From contig JABWDB010000003.1 in assembly GCA_019614645.1 (NCBI GenBank), positions 25,521,001 through 25,585,000 of the forward strand: a stretch of DNA of 64,000 nucleotides. The letters are read 5' to 3'. Numbering within the stretch: the first letter of the stretch is position 1; each line of letters opens with the position of its first letter. Source of the stretch: Stratiolaelaps scimitus (Eukaryota; Arthropoda; Arachnida; Mesostigmata; Laelapidae). The notes beneath the pieces were generated by a model. That model was given only the letters and a program-made list of their open reading frames with translations, was not told where the DNA came from and did no database searches. The position numbers and the translations under genes are program-made. Positions 24,801 through 39,000 of the stretch are shown piece by piece.

Positions 24801-27800
24801 GTATCTTGTATGTACATATATAGCTAGCAATGCGAGTTTAACCACCATCTATGTAGGTCATCGTCTTTTCGTGTGCTGCGGAAATCAATGAGAAACACAC
24901 ATCTGTGTGTACTTCTCTAACGAGGTGACATGACAAATATTATGCAGATTCCGCCTCACTCGGATGAAATCGCGGCGGGTTGACTTGACTTTATTTCTGT
25001 ATTGTAGGTTGGGAAGTGCAACACCATACAAATGCAGCATGGAAACAAACTTCACCATAGCCACATCCCAGTAGAAAACAAGCTGAACCGCATTGGATAT
25101 TCGCAATTCGAGAATCATGTTAACACCCTCTTCGCAATTTTACACCTAAGCTTCGAAGCGTACGAGCGAGGCACATGATCACATTTCGTATCTCTATCCT
25201 TGTCGCTGTTTTGCGTTCGTTTCTTAACATTAAAGATACCTTTCATGTTAATCCTTCCCCCCTAACTGACACTTTTCTGCCTGAGCTCGTGAAAATTTCA
25301 CGGTCCAACTTGAATGAATGCACTCTAAATTAATTACACTGCGTGGGCAGCGCTCCCTCGCTGTCTTCGTTCGTCGCCGCATTTGCTGGTAATTTGTGCG
25401 AGCCCCGTTGCAAGTGTTGCAAGGCGGGGGCGGCGCCGGCGCCGCCACTGAGAACGATACACCGATAGGCTTCCTTAACGAGGACTTCTGCTTGATGCGT
25501 AGACTATGTAATTCTATTATATTAGCATTCTGGGGAAGGTGTCAGTGTTCTCTGGACGCAACGCTCACAACGTTGGACACACATAAGGCAATCAGACACC
25601 TACAATCGCCCAATAGGTTCCGGCCGGCTACCAAAAAATAGCTAATTTACATGCGTTCGTCACGTGCAATCTGACCAAAGCATTACTGTAGACATCTCTG
25701 GGTATCCGAAGGATTACGGTGACATTCGTATTATTATTTATGATGATGATAATTTTTGAATGAGTAAAGTGGCACCTTGACATTGACATCTGGTCTCCCG
25801 TATCTGGGAGACTAACTCTACGGACATCCCGATAAATTATTCATGGAATATGAAAGGCATTTCGGTTATTAACGGTGTATTACTTATTGGTGACTGGCCC
25901 CATATAAAGACTCAACTCTTCTCAACTCTTCGTCCATGTACACATGATAATCAATATTAAAAAGTGAAATACCATATATTTCGAAAGATAAACTGAGGAA
26001 CAACCTTGAAGAGATGCAATCCACCTTTGGGCATTCACGTATCTACGCTAATTGTATTATGGCTTTATTACTATTGAGCAAAGTTATACCAATTAACCTC
26101 ACCGAATTTGAATATTAACTCAATACGAGTGATTCTGGTTGTTTCCTTCCGTTCCCTGTCTGCCTGCACTTGGTAACTATCTTAAGTATTCGTGCTCATG
26201 TGTTCAAACGATCAAAATGAGCCAACGCAGTGGTCAAATCGAAACAGGCGGTATATCTTGAATACAAACTGCAGACGCATATGAACTAGAGTAGAAGCTA
26301 CAATATAGATGTAGCTAGAAGTCGTCATATTTCGCACACACACATATAGTTGTAGATATATATATATATATATACATACATCAGAAGAGAATAAGCAAAG
26401 GTGGCCCCGACAAGTCCTCATAGTCATACCTAAAAGGTTAAGAGTTGAGGTCTCTCAGATAGGGGAACGGCTGAGGGTCAGCTCGAAAAACAATTATATA
26501 TATATATATACATATATATACATCATATCTCACACGTCATCAGATCTCTGTGATACGTAGGATTGGATTTCAGTTGTTGAACGTAGCATTTCCAGCAATA
26601 GTATAATACTACGATATTTAGCTTTATCTTCTCCTAGAGATAACAGAGACAGCCCACAAAAATCCAACGTCCGCGGCAGCCAAGTTGCTAAGGCCGAGCT
26701 GCGAAATCTCATCCCTAAATTACAAGACCGCAGAAACATTCGTTCAAAATTTTTCTCAACTAAATTGCCCACTACTGACAACAAAATAGGCCTTCTCCCT
26801 ATGAGGCCACCCAAAGCTACGTCCCACCACTCTGGAATACTTGACACCAAACATAGGTGGTTGACATCTGTCGGAGAATTTCTACCAACCCTCAGTTACA
26901 CCAAGTTTGGTCTGATACACCCCAGCCGAACAATAATGGGTCCAATGAGTGAAACACACCTTGACTCTCATTGATTTTCTCGCCGTTGAAGGTGACTGGT
27001 CAGCCTCCAAAAAGGCTATAAAGATGTTAGTCGGTCTGCGGCAGGTCTTGTTCCCGAATTGGCCCGACTGCGTCCTCCACACCCAACCTGGTTTATACGA
27101 TGTCGTTATTATTATTATCATCACTATCATCATCATCATCGCCTTCAGCGCCATCGCCATAATCATAGTTATAATCTGGCATGGTTGTTTTATAGATTTC
27201 TTTGTGTTATGGTTTACAACGCTTCTCCTATCGCACCCAGGAGAGGCGAATGGCGAACTTTCGAGGTTAATATCGCTGAAGGGTGGCCATGATGCACCCC
27301 AATCATACCACCTATTCAACACCTCTGCCCCCGTCCGCGTCTTTCTTCCTCTAGGGAGCAGAGATAATGTATCTAACCATGCACAATAACGAGCGGTCCG
27401 TAATATCACACATATATATATATATATATATAATGAAGATTTGTAGTCGTCAATCAGCAAACCCCAGTGACCGAGTTGACCTGTTGAGATATGCGACCGT
27501 ACACTACCCTTAAGACTACTCGACCAAATACACCACACGTCGCTACAAATCGCTATACACAGAAACACTGAGAGCATATAAGGGATAGACAATGAAAATT
27601 TGGGAACGACCTACTTTAAATAAGACTCTACATAAACGTGACTTAGTTGAATTTCAGTTACTGGGTAATTTCGCGTGACGGAGAACACTCGTCAATTTTA
27701 GATCATTTAGAGGTTCATCTCGACCTGTTAATTCTACTGTAGACATATCGATTTGCCCAACTCTCCATAAATTTACTAATAATCAAAATGTGTACTCATG

Positions 27801-28139
27801 GAATCAGTCCGGTAGCAAACAGCAAAAAGATGATTACAGTTATCGTCGCGCGGGATAGAAAAGGTGAGCGAGCTACGCATAGCGAGTAGCGACTGAATCA
27901 ACAAATAGCTCAAGTCAGCGACCTTCTGCGACCGAGGGTCTGTGCAGGGGTGGATGGCTGTGGTGGATGTAGTGGGGCTAGCGCTACTCACAAATGCAAA
28001 TGTGCCCTTGCCACGCGTTGCGCCCAATGGGTCAGGCTATAGGGCGCTTCATACGAAAGCATTTCTAATATGCTTCACGCTGTGGAAAAGAAGAATTCCC
28101 GACACGTCTCTGGTGGGCTGTTAAATTAAACCTGTCAGA
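21801..28139. other. Unassigned DNA, intergenic or intronic
   Basis: I recognise no gene. The longest frame in the window (26,882-27,592, minus, 236 codons) crosses a TA microsatellite and an AT-rich trinucleotide stretch that yield Ile/Tyr and Met/Ile runs, and it has no domain I know. A 24-bp tandem duplication lies near 22,805-22,850. TA runs lie at 26,357-26,374, 26,495-26,520 and 27,411-27,432. Confidence 0.5.
22805..22850 (+). repeat. Two-unit 24-bp imperfect tandem repeat
   Basis: Two copies of a sequence of the form (A)CCATCAAGAC(T)GCAAG(C/T)GA sit side by side, each preceded by ACA-rich sequence. They differ by a few bases. Confidence 0.7.
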
Positions 28140-28330
28140 TCTGTCATCACCGCTATATTGTGCGTTCTTTTGGGCTTCGGCGGGCTGAGGACCGGGAGCA
28201 GCACTCGCACCAGCGCCGGCAAGAGCAGAGGCCGCGCCAGCCGTCAGGCTGACCGGATGGGTTCGGCCTGGGATCGGTTTTCCCGGCCCCAACGTCCCGT
28301 CTTCGCCCGCTTCTCTCCCTTTTATCTTCT
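28140..28330. other. GC-rich patch
   Basis: A short GC-rich segment. The minus-strand frame (28,065-28,346, 93 codons) has an Ala/Gly/Pro-rich middle and the plus strand is also open, so composition alone can explain the long frames. No domain is recognised. Confidence 0.35.
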
Positions 28331-31300
28331 TCGTATTATGCATCATTTAATGTTTTAGCTGTTCCGAAGCTGCTGAACTGATTAGAGTATCCCTATGACA
28401 GCAATCCTGATAACAATTAGATAGATGAACAATTATTCGGGGCGGCCAGATGATGATTAATGACCCTTTCTGCAGCACAATGATCCGCCAGCGCCCACCA
28501 GCGCTGCCAGCCCACCATGCTGAACTGAAGCGCCATCCTAGACGACTGAAGTTCGACGAGGGGATACGAAGCCGCACGATCACCATCAACCTCCACGACG
28601 ATTGTCCTACATGATTATACTACCCTCGCAGAGGATGGCCGACGACAACGCCATTCGAAGGGGTGGAAATATTGGAATAATAACAAACTATCGAAGGTCG
28701 ACTATGGCCAGATCGCATGGGCAGAGGCTTCATCACATTCGAATGCTTGAGCTTGCTTCATGTGCTATAGGCAGTGTAGTGAGAAGATTGCTATTGAGAC
28801 TAGGTCCTTGCTTACCTGTCTTTACGGCTTTCATGCAATAACGTTGCGCAGATTGCTCGTTGCGAATTATGGTAAGATGTACACGCGAACCGATTTGTAC
28901 TCAGCCGAATTGAAAACAATTATGTGTGCGCTAACCGACAAAATGCTGTATCTCCGACATAGAGCATATATATATTCTGACGCGTCTTATTGGTGGACGC
29001 CTTTAATTGCTGTCGACTGTATAGGTATGTCGAACTATTTTCTGACTTCGAACGTGGCCCCAGCGTAGTGAGGATAAACGTTCCTGTAGATTGTGACTGG
29101 GCTAAGGCTTTCGAAGAGGCAACCATATCAGCAAGCTACCGTGTTCTGCATCTTTCTATCTTTCGATTCTGTGTACTAGTTCCACACATATTACACAGTT
29201 CCCACAAGTCCTCCGTTGTATGTCCCTGAGCTCTATCCATATGAGAAATATGGCCAATGTGCTAGTATTGTGTGAGATTTCGACGGCGTTCCTTCTCTTA
29301 CTCAACAGCGGCTGGTTCAGTTCATCGGAAATCGGTAAAGAGGCGGTGAAGTGCCAAAGTCCTCTGATCGTGTAGCTCTTTCTCTAGTCTCGGATCAATC
29401 GTCCAATACGAAGTAGCATACACCCCAGCCCCGTCGATTCTTTGCAGTTAGAGTTGCTCGACAGCAGTGGAAAATGCTTTTCTTTCAGGAAACCATCCGA
29501 CGGTTCTTTCTTATTTTTCATTTTTGTCACACATGCATATGTTAGTTCACTGCAGATGTCAGGAGACTTTTCAAGTTGATCTCGTGCCCCGCGCCCAATG
29601 ATCCTCATACATACTCAAATGTCTATTGAGCCATGTTATATAATGCGCAAAAAGATACAGCATGAATTATTGATTAGGAGGTGTGCTATGTTATGGATAG
29701 CCGACGAAAAATAAGTTGTGCGTTTCCATATAGGCAATTGATCAAAATAGTGTCTCGGGAAGTGTTTTCGAGTTAAGTTACAACTACAACGAAGTAAACG
29801 CACATTTGAAATCGGATGATTTATTTGCCCATTTTATTGATTGATTTTTGATGCGTATATAGAGTGATATGCAAAATCCCTATATACACGCATGTGGGAC
29901 CGTCCGTGTTCATAACGAGTTATTGACGACGTCTGGGGCGTTGTCCACTTCGAGTAAGGCCATTATTTCGTTTCATGAATCGTTTTTACTCTTGCGAGAG
30001 TCTCTAAACCTCAGACGCAGGAAGCTCTTTAAATGCAGAAGTCTAATTAATGACCAAGAATCTCTGTTCGTGAGAGCAATTAGCCGCCAGAGCTAAACAG
30101 GTGCTATAGCAGACAGTATAAGCGATTTCACAATAATATACCCATCCCGTGTGAAATTATGCGGGTTCGGCGTTGCAGGCTATGGTCGGACAGAAATTAA
30201 ACACGCTTCGACCTCCGTCAGTAGTAAGAATGGCAGACTTAATGAGAATTTATTGTGAGTCCATATAACAATTCCTTCACAAGCAATATTAGCCATGATA
30301 AATATATAGTGTACAGTGTAATGTTTTGTGCAAATGTTTCACGGCTCCTACTGGACAGACTTACGGTCTGCTTGCATGGAAAATTGATAAATTTGCTCCA
30401 ATCGCTTCCGACAGCGCGGACGGCAAGCATAAAAACGCCCACTGTACCCTGCATAAAACAACGCCTCTATGAAGTTTCTTGAGCTGGCTATTGCGGCGGT
30501 TGGAGGGCACCAGACACAACCAAGCAACTGCAGGGCTCTTTAGAAAAACTACAATTTCTCACTGCAACTACTCTTTCTTAGCTATTCTGTCCCTTAGCAG
30601 TTATTTTACCTTGCAGTGCTACAACCTATGACCTAGTTAGCCGGTAGATACAGTTGGCGGTAGCAAGAGATTCGTCTCGTAAGGTAGTTGCTGTACAAGT
30701 CGTCCCTGTAAGAGTTTGTATAAACTGTAGCTGAAAACAACTCCCATCTTCTGTTTCAAGACATATATCTAGAATATGTAATTACTCATGGCAGATGTAT
30801 GTCAAAATATCATCGTCAAGGCCCGATGAGAGTCGAAAATCATACATCCGCTTAAAGCTCGCCTTGTTAGCGTCGAAGTGGTGCGATGGGGCAAGGATGA
30901 ACTATTGTCAACTTGGCATAGCATATTTGTTTGATTGTTAGAACATTCACCTAATTTGCTTTCTTCAGGGAGACTAGCATGGTGGTATATCCATGTAGTT
31001 GAGTCATATGTGTGCGCTACTACCCTAGTCACACTTATATAAACCGCGTTTGGTACAATGAAAGCACAAGGTATTTAACCAGGTATGTCAATATATAAAT
31101 AATATTAATGACAAGAAACTCGGCACTATTTACGAATCATTGGCTTCATCATTGAATAAGAATAAACACAATATATATATATATACCAATTAAGCGCTCC
31201 TCTCTGTTGTACCACAAGGCATTTTTTTGGTGGCATTTTACAAGGCATTTTACATGAACCTGTCACGGGTGATTAAAATGAAATCAATACATTTTTCATC

Positions 31301-32614
31301 AACCGGTCGCGCATCCAATCTACAAGCTGTATATACTCAATGCTGCAATTGTCTCTGTCTTTTTCACTCAGCGTAGATTAGCTAAAATCGAAGGGTCGTA
31401 GGTTTCAAACCGGCACCAATGGCAACGACAGCCAACAGCCTCCACCCAAAGCTTGAGTCGTAGTAATAGACATTGCAGTTGCCGTAGTTGAATCGCAAGT
31501 GCTGATGGCTTGATATCGGAATTCGTTACTGAGCGGACATCCTCTGCAACCCTGTTAATGGGTCTGCAACAGATGGGAGACTGGGAAATTTCAGCATTGA
31601 ATCGAAATCTATTGGGGCAGGGCAAGCTGCTCATATCCGTAGCGTCCATGCACGCAGTTCTTTATCTTATTGATAATCACGTCCCGGCGTTAACACAGTG
31701 CTGACCACACTAGTCAATTAAACATGATCGAAATATCCTGTGGAAATAAATGAATCATTTGGCCTATTTATCCCCACGTTCATTTCGCTACTGAACAGTT
31801 CTCTTCGAAGTGCGCGTATTAGTAATTAGCGCATCAGGGGAACGCGTACATGTGGTGTAATTTTAGAGGTAATTTTAATTCATTCGTTCAGTTTATTTTA
31901 TACGTTGAAATGTTTATCTGAGGCCAACACAATATCTTCATAGGTTTCCGCAACAGAGTCCGATGCGCTCAAAAGGGCGCTTCAGAGAGACCTGACGACT
32001 AAGGGAACTAATCTGTCCGATTGCAATGTCGGCTTTGGTTTTGGCGCCTGTCCTTGATTGAAAGGTTTCTGATTGTATGAAAATGAAGTTTCGTTCCTAC
32101 CTGTTAACTAGAAGAACTAATAAATCAGCAAACTTTCATGGCTGTAACTCACGTTAGCAAGGTCTTCCTTGCAGTTAATGTGTCGGCTCTTCGCCACCAA
32201 CAACCAATATGGATATTCTTCTTTATGACATCGGACAACGCAGAGGAAATCTCTAACTTGTACTCGTTCCTGCATTACATGCGCATATAATATGAGCAAT
32301 TTACGGCTGTTGCAAATTCATTGTCATTACAGGCATTGTCCCAATCAGTGTCACATATTCTGCATTCACCAGAAAAAAGGCTCCGCATCAAAGATCGAAG
32401 CGGTAATGTGCCAGTCATATTAAGCAGGTTGGCCGCATTAGGAGTGAAGACTGTGCACGAACTTGTTGTCATTCATAGGAAAACAATCCTAAGCTCTTCA
32501 GTGAACAATGAACAATTGACGCAGAGCATCGGCGATACCAGCAAAGACTGTTCAATCAGCTATTTGCTACGCACTACTACAATCCAACTCGACGATCGAG
32601 AGATTAACTTTTAG
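28331..32614. other. Unassigned DNA, intergenic or intronic
   Basis: I recognise no gene. The plus-strand frame at 32,321-32,614 (97 codons) reads smoothly but has no known motif. A TA run lies near 31,171-31,186. Other frames are short and overlap on both strands. Confidence 0.45.
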
Positions 32615-32642
32615 TCAAACATACAATAATTAGGAATTATTT
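32615..32642 (+). repeat. 28-bp repeat shared with the LINE 3' edge
   Basis: A 28-bp sequence beginning TCAAACATACAATAATTAGG is identical to 57,307-57,334. The match extends to 31 of 32 with one mismatch on the left side. The other copy lies directly beyond the 3' end of the LINE at 57.4-58.9 kb. This copy could be a very short 3' remnant of the same element or a separate repeat. Confidence 0.85.
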
Positions 32643-32663
32643 TTAACAGTCCAACTACGTTGG

Positions 32664-32719
32664 ATGAGCAAACGCAGAATATATATATATATATATATAT
32701 TTATTCTGCGTTTGCTCAT
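32664..32719. repeat. Hairpin: 18-bp inverted repeat with AT loop
   Basis: Left arm ATGAGCAAACGCAGAATA at 32,664-32,681 and its exact reverse complement at 32,702-32,719, with alternating AT between. It starts 22 bp after the 28-bp repeat. It may arise from inverted duplication around an expanding AT tract. No transposase is nearby. Confidence 0.92.
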
Positions 32720-32879
32720 TTTATTCAGCCGCTCTTTAGGTCTACAGAGATTTATGCCTTTCTGAAGCTCCTGAGGGATGTTTCATACAACGAGACTAGT
32801 TGTATCGACGTCAGATCAGTGAATATGAGAGAGATACCTTTTTTTCTCATTTATTCCTGTTCTGTATAGCTAACCCGCG

Positions 32880-33760
32880 CACGCCGGGCTGCTAAAACAC
32901 GTTGAGCGTGGCCATTTTGACTCGTCTAGAAGCTCCCATGCGGCTTGAGCACTCGACAGCCCACTGGTCCGGTTGAGCCCGGCCTCGCGTCTCACTCGTG
33001 CAACGATATTCGTTTGGCGTCACGCCGGTCATTCTATAAGCCGACCCCTGTCCGCCTGGACTTACCCAGACTTCTCACATCACGGCCTGTTGAGCCTAAC
33101 TCCCAGAGATCCCCCATCTTTGCCCTGGCCTTGCTGTGTCCTGCGTACCCCTGCCCTTGTTCCCTCGGGCCCCCACCCCGATAACAACATGGAGGTCACT
33201 CAATTTGCATTTAAATTGCGCACCGCCACCATCAGCAGTAGCACAACCACGGCCGCAGTTGCCTTTGCCGCTAGCGCCACTGCCACCCTGCTAACGGATA
33301 ATAGGCAAGAGGCCCTGTGGCCCGTTCAGTCGGTCCAGCCTCTAGGTCTGACGCTCGGCGCTCAGCGGAGGCTCGCCTAGCAAAAAGAGACCAGACTCCC
33401 CCGTTGTGGCAGCGACCGACGGTCGCCGCGTGCGTGCTGCATGTTCCAAGGGTGCTATGTATCTCATGGGGTTCCTGCGACATAGGAGAGTGAGAAATTT
33501 GGGGGAGTTTGAGGGGCCGAGCGGTCAGAGCGAGATCGGCTGAAAGTTGCAGAGAGACGCTCGCAAACGCAGGAGAGAGAGAGAGCGCCTTTGCGAGGGG
33601 ATGAGCACATTCTACAATAGCATCTGCTCATGAACCAGTACGAGCTGCGTCGCTGTTACGCCCGATACGGCGGGATACAGGGGCGGCGGCGGCGGCGGCC
33701 ACCGCTGGTGTTCTGCGATTGCTTTGGTAGGCTATACGGATGGATAAATACGCTGCGTGA
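32880..33760. other. GC-rich patch with GGC repeat
   Basis: The sequence is CG-rich compared with its flanks. A GGC repeat lies at 33,682-33,700 and GA-rich pieces lie near 33,570 and 33,900. Open frames occur on both strands (for example 32,973-33,380 plus, 135 codons; 33,271-33,483 minus) without recognisable domains. It could contain a promoter or a first exon. Confidence 0.35.
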
Positions 33761-35891
33761 TACGAAAAGGGAGAGAACTATGGGTATAGAACACGTTGTC
33801 TGATACGATGAGAAAAATACGATACGACCCATAACATATACTACTTATTTGTGAATGTAAGTAACGCGAGATCAGCAAGTGAGCACAGCAGAGAGTGAGG
33901 GAGAGAGAGAACTGATTCCATAGTTGTTTACGTTGGGCGAGGAACGACCCTTCAACAGCATCCTATAACGTAAAGTTATGGATAAATATAAGTCGGATGG
34001 CATGCGGAATGAGTCTGCTTGGGATTCATGCTTTTGCTTGGGAAAAGAGAAGGGAATAAGAACTCAAATAGATGCTGACACTCGTAAGCAAGTCTTGAAT
34101 CAAGTTCTTCTTTTCGTTCGTAATCGAATCGGAATAACATTTGTTTAACAATATTGTAGTCTAATAATTGACCCAACTCAGCTTAGGATTACCCCGTCAA
34201 CACGCATATATCATTTTGGAAACCAAGGTCACTAATCACTCCCCGTATTGTGGTCCACGCTTTAGAGAACGAAAGGGACATTCTCGCTCTGGTCTCAAAG
34301 AGACAATTTTCAGGGGAAATCTTGTTACGTCGAAGGACTCTTTTTCGAAAGCCTCAGCAGGAAAGCAGCGGTGGCATCCGCCAAAGGCCCTCAGGTCCCC
34401 AAGGTCGATCGCGTAATTCTAAATTCACATCCAAGGCCAGCGCACTCAGCCCTTCTCTGGGGCTCGCTAGCGGGGTGGCATCTCCCGCTTGACGAGGCGT
34501 TCTTCGTTCGTTTGATACCGCTAACGTGTGTGCGACAGTGATGTCCCACACGATTACCCATTGAAAATTCGTGTTGGAATTGTTGGGTCGAGGACAAAGT
34601 AGACGCTTTATAGTGAATTAAAAATCACAGATTGACACAAATGGAATCTACCTGAATTTGGATTGTGTTTATTTTTCGAGAAGGTTTAATGTTTAGAAAG
34701 TAGACTAAAGGAATTACTGAATTCAAGCGAAAGTGTGAATTTAGAAGGACACCGCTGAGGCACACTGCATATTGGTGTATCTCTAGTATAGCTAAATGGG
34801 ACAGGCCTGATTCTGTCTGCATGTACATATCTATCCGTTACAAGCCGTCCGCACTTACTTGCCAGGTGGGCAATATATATACAATTAATTGTGATCATTA
34901 CGTATAAATGGTAATAATAATATTAGTGATAATAATTGAGTCAATAATAGTGATAATTTATATACTGGTAAAGCGAAATGCCAGCCGCGCTCGTACCTGC
35001 CATATTAACGTTAGAAACAACGTAACTAAACCTGGGGACTAAACTTCCTGGTTTGCTGTATTGTCCAGCCCGTCCAGATAAAAATAACTGTTCTGAACAT
35101 GTGCTGTGTATGCTATTTTGGATAAGGTATTCTATCACTGTATATATACTTTCTGTGAGTGGATCGGTCAACCCATCGGTGGGTGAGGTAATTCGGCACC
35201 GAATTTGAACTGGCGAAAACGCTTTAACTAGTTATAGTGGGTCGTTCATCGTTAATTTGACACACAAAACAACCAGATGGGATGGGAGGTGACGATGGCG
35301 CATAAATCTGGTGCTAAACCTTATCCCAAAATTAGAGCCATTGAGAGGAGTAATTTAGTCCCTCGTAGAATACAGTTGACCCGCCTGAAGGTCTCCCATT
35401 GCTCAGGACAAACAACTCGGAGGCACGAATCCACAGCAACTGAGAGGAGCGAGAAAGAAGGACAAGAACGATTACGTCGCATCGACGAAATCATCGTTAC
35501 TCGGAAGAGATTATTGTGTTTAATACGGGCAGAGACCCTAAAGGCTTAGTCTTTTGCGTGCGTGCTTCGGGTCGTTCGTGACGTCGTCTTCAACATTTTA
35601 CTGTGGAGGAGATATCTACACGTCTCGTCAAGAGCTTTCCGCGGTCGACGTTATCATATATTCATAGCCGTTTGGCGCGTAACGGCGCCAGAGGGGCAGT
35701 ACGCTGGCGGGAAGCGCCGTTAGGTCTGCAAGGTCAGGTAGACAGTAGTTTGAGGCTAGCGCAGACAACACGAACAACAGTAGCAGACGTGTGGTTGACG
35801 TCTGCAATTGCACGATAATGAGTCTTCCTTGCTGATGTATAACATTATAGAAGGTACTTTTGTTTGGGTAAAGGATTTTTTTTCGAACGCA
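33761..35891. other. Unassigned DNA, intergenic or intronic
   Basis: I recognise no gene. A plus-strand frame at 35,277-35,549 (90 codons, Arg/Lys/Glu-rich) has no motif I know. Other short frames overlap on both strands. Confidence 0.45.
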
Positions 35892-36040
35892 CAACATTTG
35901 ACGTCCACGGTACTGCTATCGGCATTGCTTCTCAAGACGGAACCTTGTAAATTCAAATGTGCAACGGTGGGGATCAAAGTCGCGCATCTACGTGTCCAAT
36001 TGCAAGGCACACACGAATGCACCATGAAACCGGGCTCGAC
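35892..36040 (+). repeat. Dispersed repeat family B, copy 2
   Basis: This is the longest copy (149 bp). It starts CAACATTTGACGTCCACGG, continues through GGCATTGCTTCTCAAGACGG and GTGCAACGGTGGGGATC, and ends GGGCTCGAC. Its ends match 12,014-12,119 and its middle matches 54,848-54,919 on the opposite strand. GGGGATC(G/A)AA weakly resembles a tRNA box B, but no box A is convincing. Confidence 0.85.
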
Positions 36041-39000
36041 GATAGTAGAAGTACTAGGGTAGGGTAAACCTACAAATAAGGTCGAAAATTAAAATCATCT
36101 TTAGGAGTTCTGAAACCCGTCAGCACCAGGCGGTACACCGTCTATGGGTACCTTGCGTGTTGAGCAGTAAGTATTGATTTTTAATATACTCCCAGTAATT
36201 GGTAAAGGGAGATATATTCGAGAAAAGTAAAGACCGTTACTGTTCATCTCAGAGAAAACCTGTCTACTGTCATACAACATACTGTTCGTGAAAGCCCTAC
36301 CTAATATATTTAGAGCTATGTGATGATCCGCTCCATATATATGAGTCGCATTCTTTCTTTTTGTAATTCCTCAATTTACAATAGTTCTATAAGGTGCACG
36401 CATGGACGCGATTGCGTAACATAGAGTGAAGCTTCTTTGGTTTAATTATTCTGTGCCTAGGGGACGGGTCCGCCTCATCTCTTATGATGAGACACACTCA
36501 CACGCGAAAGCTGTCATTATCATAGTCATTGTTGTACTCATATGTTACCTCGCAGCGAATAGTATATACTTATGCATTCGTTATTTATTGAATCTCTCAA
36601 CCATTCAAGCGAAACGAAGTTGGCGTTTAGATATATTTTATATATGATGACAAGTGAGCAATATCAAGCGCTTCAAAGCTAAAATAAAATATCCATCACC
36701 ATCATAGTCATTCCTGGGATTAGTGTTCTAAATGCCGGGGCTGATAATTCTTATGTTTAGAATAATTATCTGGCTGAATCAATGCCTTCGTGTGTTCGCT
36801 CAACGGAGCTAATTAACTACGAGGTTTCACAGACAAGTCTATTTTGCAAACTCGATCTTGAGCCAAAATGGTGTGTTCATTCCCGTAATCCATGGCAGCG
36901 TCCAACCACAGGTGCCTTCCTTTCGCTGAGTGGAAACAGGTGTGCTGTAATTAGAACAAGATTTCTTGATACAGGATAAACAGGGCTTCTTAACATGCAC
37001 AGCGTCGTCAATCCCACCAGAGGGTTCTTCGCTTACACACGTGCATCGTATCGATAGACACGCTCGTAGACGTTACTATCATATACATTTGCGCCATGAA
37101 AGCCAACGTGTGGCTATGGTACGTGTGAAAAACGACCCGTGCCGTCGCAAGACATTGGTAACGTATAGCTAAGACGCGCTTTGCTACACGTCCGGGGGTG
37201 TTCTCATGGGATCATGCGATTATGCGCGAGTGGTATCACCGAACGAGGGAAGTTAGAGAAGCGACCTCGCAAACAAGATCCTCATATTCACAGACGCCCA
37301 GAACCGTAGAACACCGAAAGGGCCCAGGGTGGAGTGGTATAACTCGCCGTAATTCCATACGGATAAACGGGATCAGTGATGGGGGTCGGCCGCTTCCAAA
37401 ACAAATACTATAGTAGTAGTAGCAGTACAATGCGAAGAGTCAAATTTAGCAGGGGCTCTGTGGTACAGAGGACGAAAGCTGTTCATAGTACGGGACGGGT
37501 GATTGTGTATGCATATAAGTATGTGCGAGCGCGTTCGAGTCGGTGCGCTTGTCTGAACATCCCTTCGTGTGAGAAGGGGAACGTATAGCACTATGTATGG
37601 TGTGAAGAAATATTACATCGGGAGCAGCCAGCAAAGGCAGCGGGGACCGACTGCGGCAGCAGTAGCAGTAATAGCAGCAGCAGCAGCAGCAGCCTTTTTT
37701 CGTAAGACCAATGCCGCTGCGAGCTGACGCCTCCTTCGAAAAAGCCTATAGAATACGGCGGAATAGGACATACGAGTGAATGCGAGAGGGGGAGAGAGAG
37801 AGAGAGAAATATCAGGAGCAAACGTTACGCAGCCCAGCGCACATCGGAGGCGCGTGGAAAAATTAGAAAAATTCTGCGCTCAACTTTGCTTCGAGGCCCG
37901 TCACCGGCCGACCCTGTCCGGCGGCTTCAATTCCGTCACCTTCTCCCGCGCCTTCGCTGCGAGCAGTAAAGATCTAGCGACACAGCCAGGCAGCTTCCCA
38001 CAAAATGTCTGACAGCCGGCAGCCCTGTCGTCGTAAACCTCGTAGATAGCCAAACTCTAAATTGGGATTTTCTTTGCCACAGTATTGTCTGGTATTATTA
38101 TACAATCACTCGTGCGTACGTATCGCTGGCTATCTCTGGTGGTCTCTGGTGTCGCTTAGGCGAGTGGTACAGGTGCGAAAATCTTCCTTGACGTTACGAT
38201 GCAGTACATGTTTGCAACGTAGAGATGGGTTGCATTGTATACGCAAGCTGTTCGGGATCATGCTTGGCAAGTGTTATTATATACTAGCCTCATTCCGAGG
38301 CATTGGTAGCAGCAGCAGGAATACCCGATCATGAACGTTAAACCGTTATGAAGTGTTTGGTGTATTGCATTGGTTCAGTTTTTTGAGCCAGGCAGCTAAT
38401 CCAATCCCTGACTATTTCTTGGGCCATTTTGCACATATGTGTAGCATTTGCAACAATCGGTAATAACGACCATCTATACCGGCTTTTCACAATTGCCTAC
38501 TTACCAGCTACATGGCCATATTCGACACGTAACGAGTCGGCCAACAGGCTAATACTGACGAGCTAAGCTTCTCCGCGTCAAAAAACAACCTGCTACCAAA
38601 TGTGCCAAATTATTGCTGAGGATTTTCGTTTCATCTGCAACCCTAAATGGCCGATTGGGCCAAATGTGCCTTTGTGTATTCAGGGTGTACACACGAAAGA
38701 GAGAGAGAGAGAGAGAGGCACTCATTCCGTCTTCTTTCCATGATTCTCTCCCCTGCTCTCTCTCTCACTCGGTCAGTATGGCTATTGTGTGTACTGCGGC
38801 AACAGGGGAGAGCCAAGCCGTTCTTAATGCTCATGCAATTTGTCGGCTTTTGTAGACGAGACGTCGTACATAGCAAGCTAACGCACCACAGGCGTCCTAT
38901 CCGGAGAACCGAAAGGAACAGCGGCCAAGTCGCCCGGAACTAACGAGCTACAATTTGTTCCTAGTCACGCGCCCTTCTTGCTCCTGAAACGGGCCCCGGC

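Noticed and set aside
26882..27592. Longest open frame in the window, 236 codons, minus strand
   Set aside because: It crosses a TA microsatellite and an AT-rich trinucleotide stretch that give Tyr/Ile and Met/Ile runs. The plus strand is also open over much of it, and there is no recognised domain.
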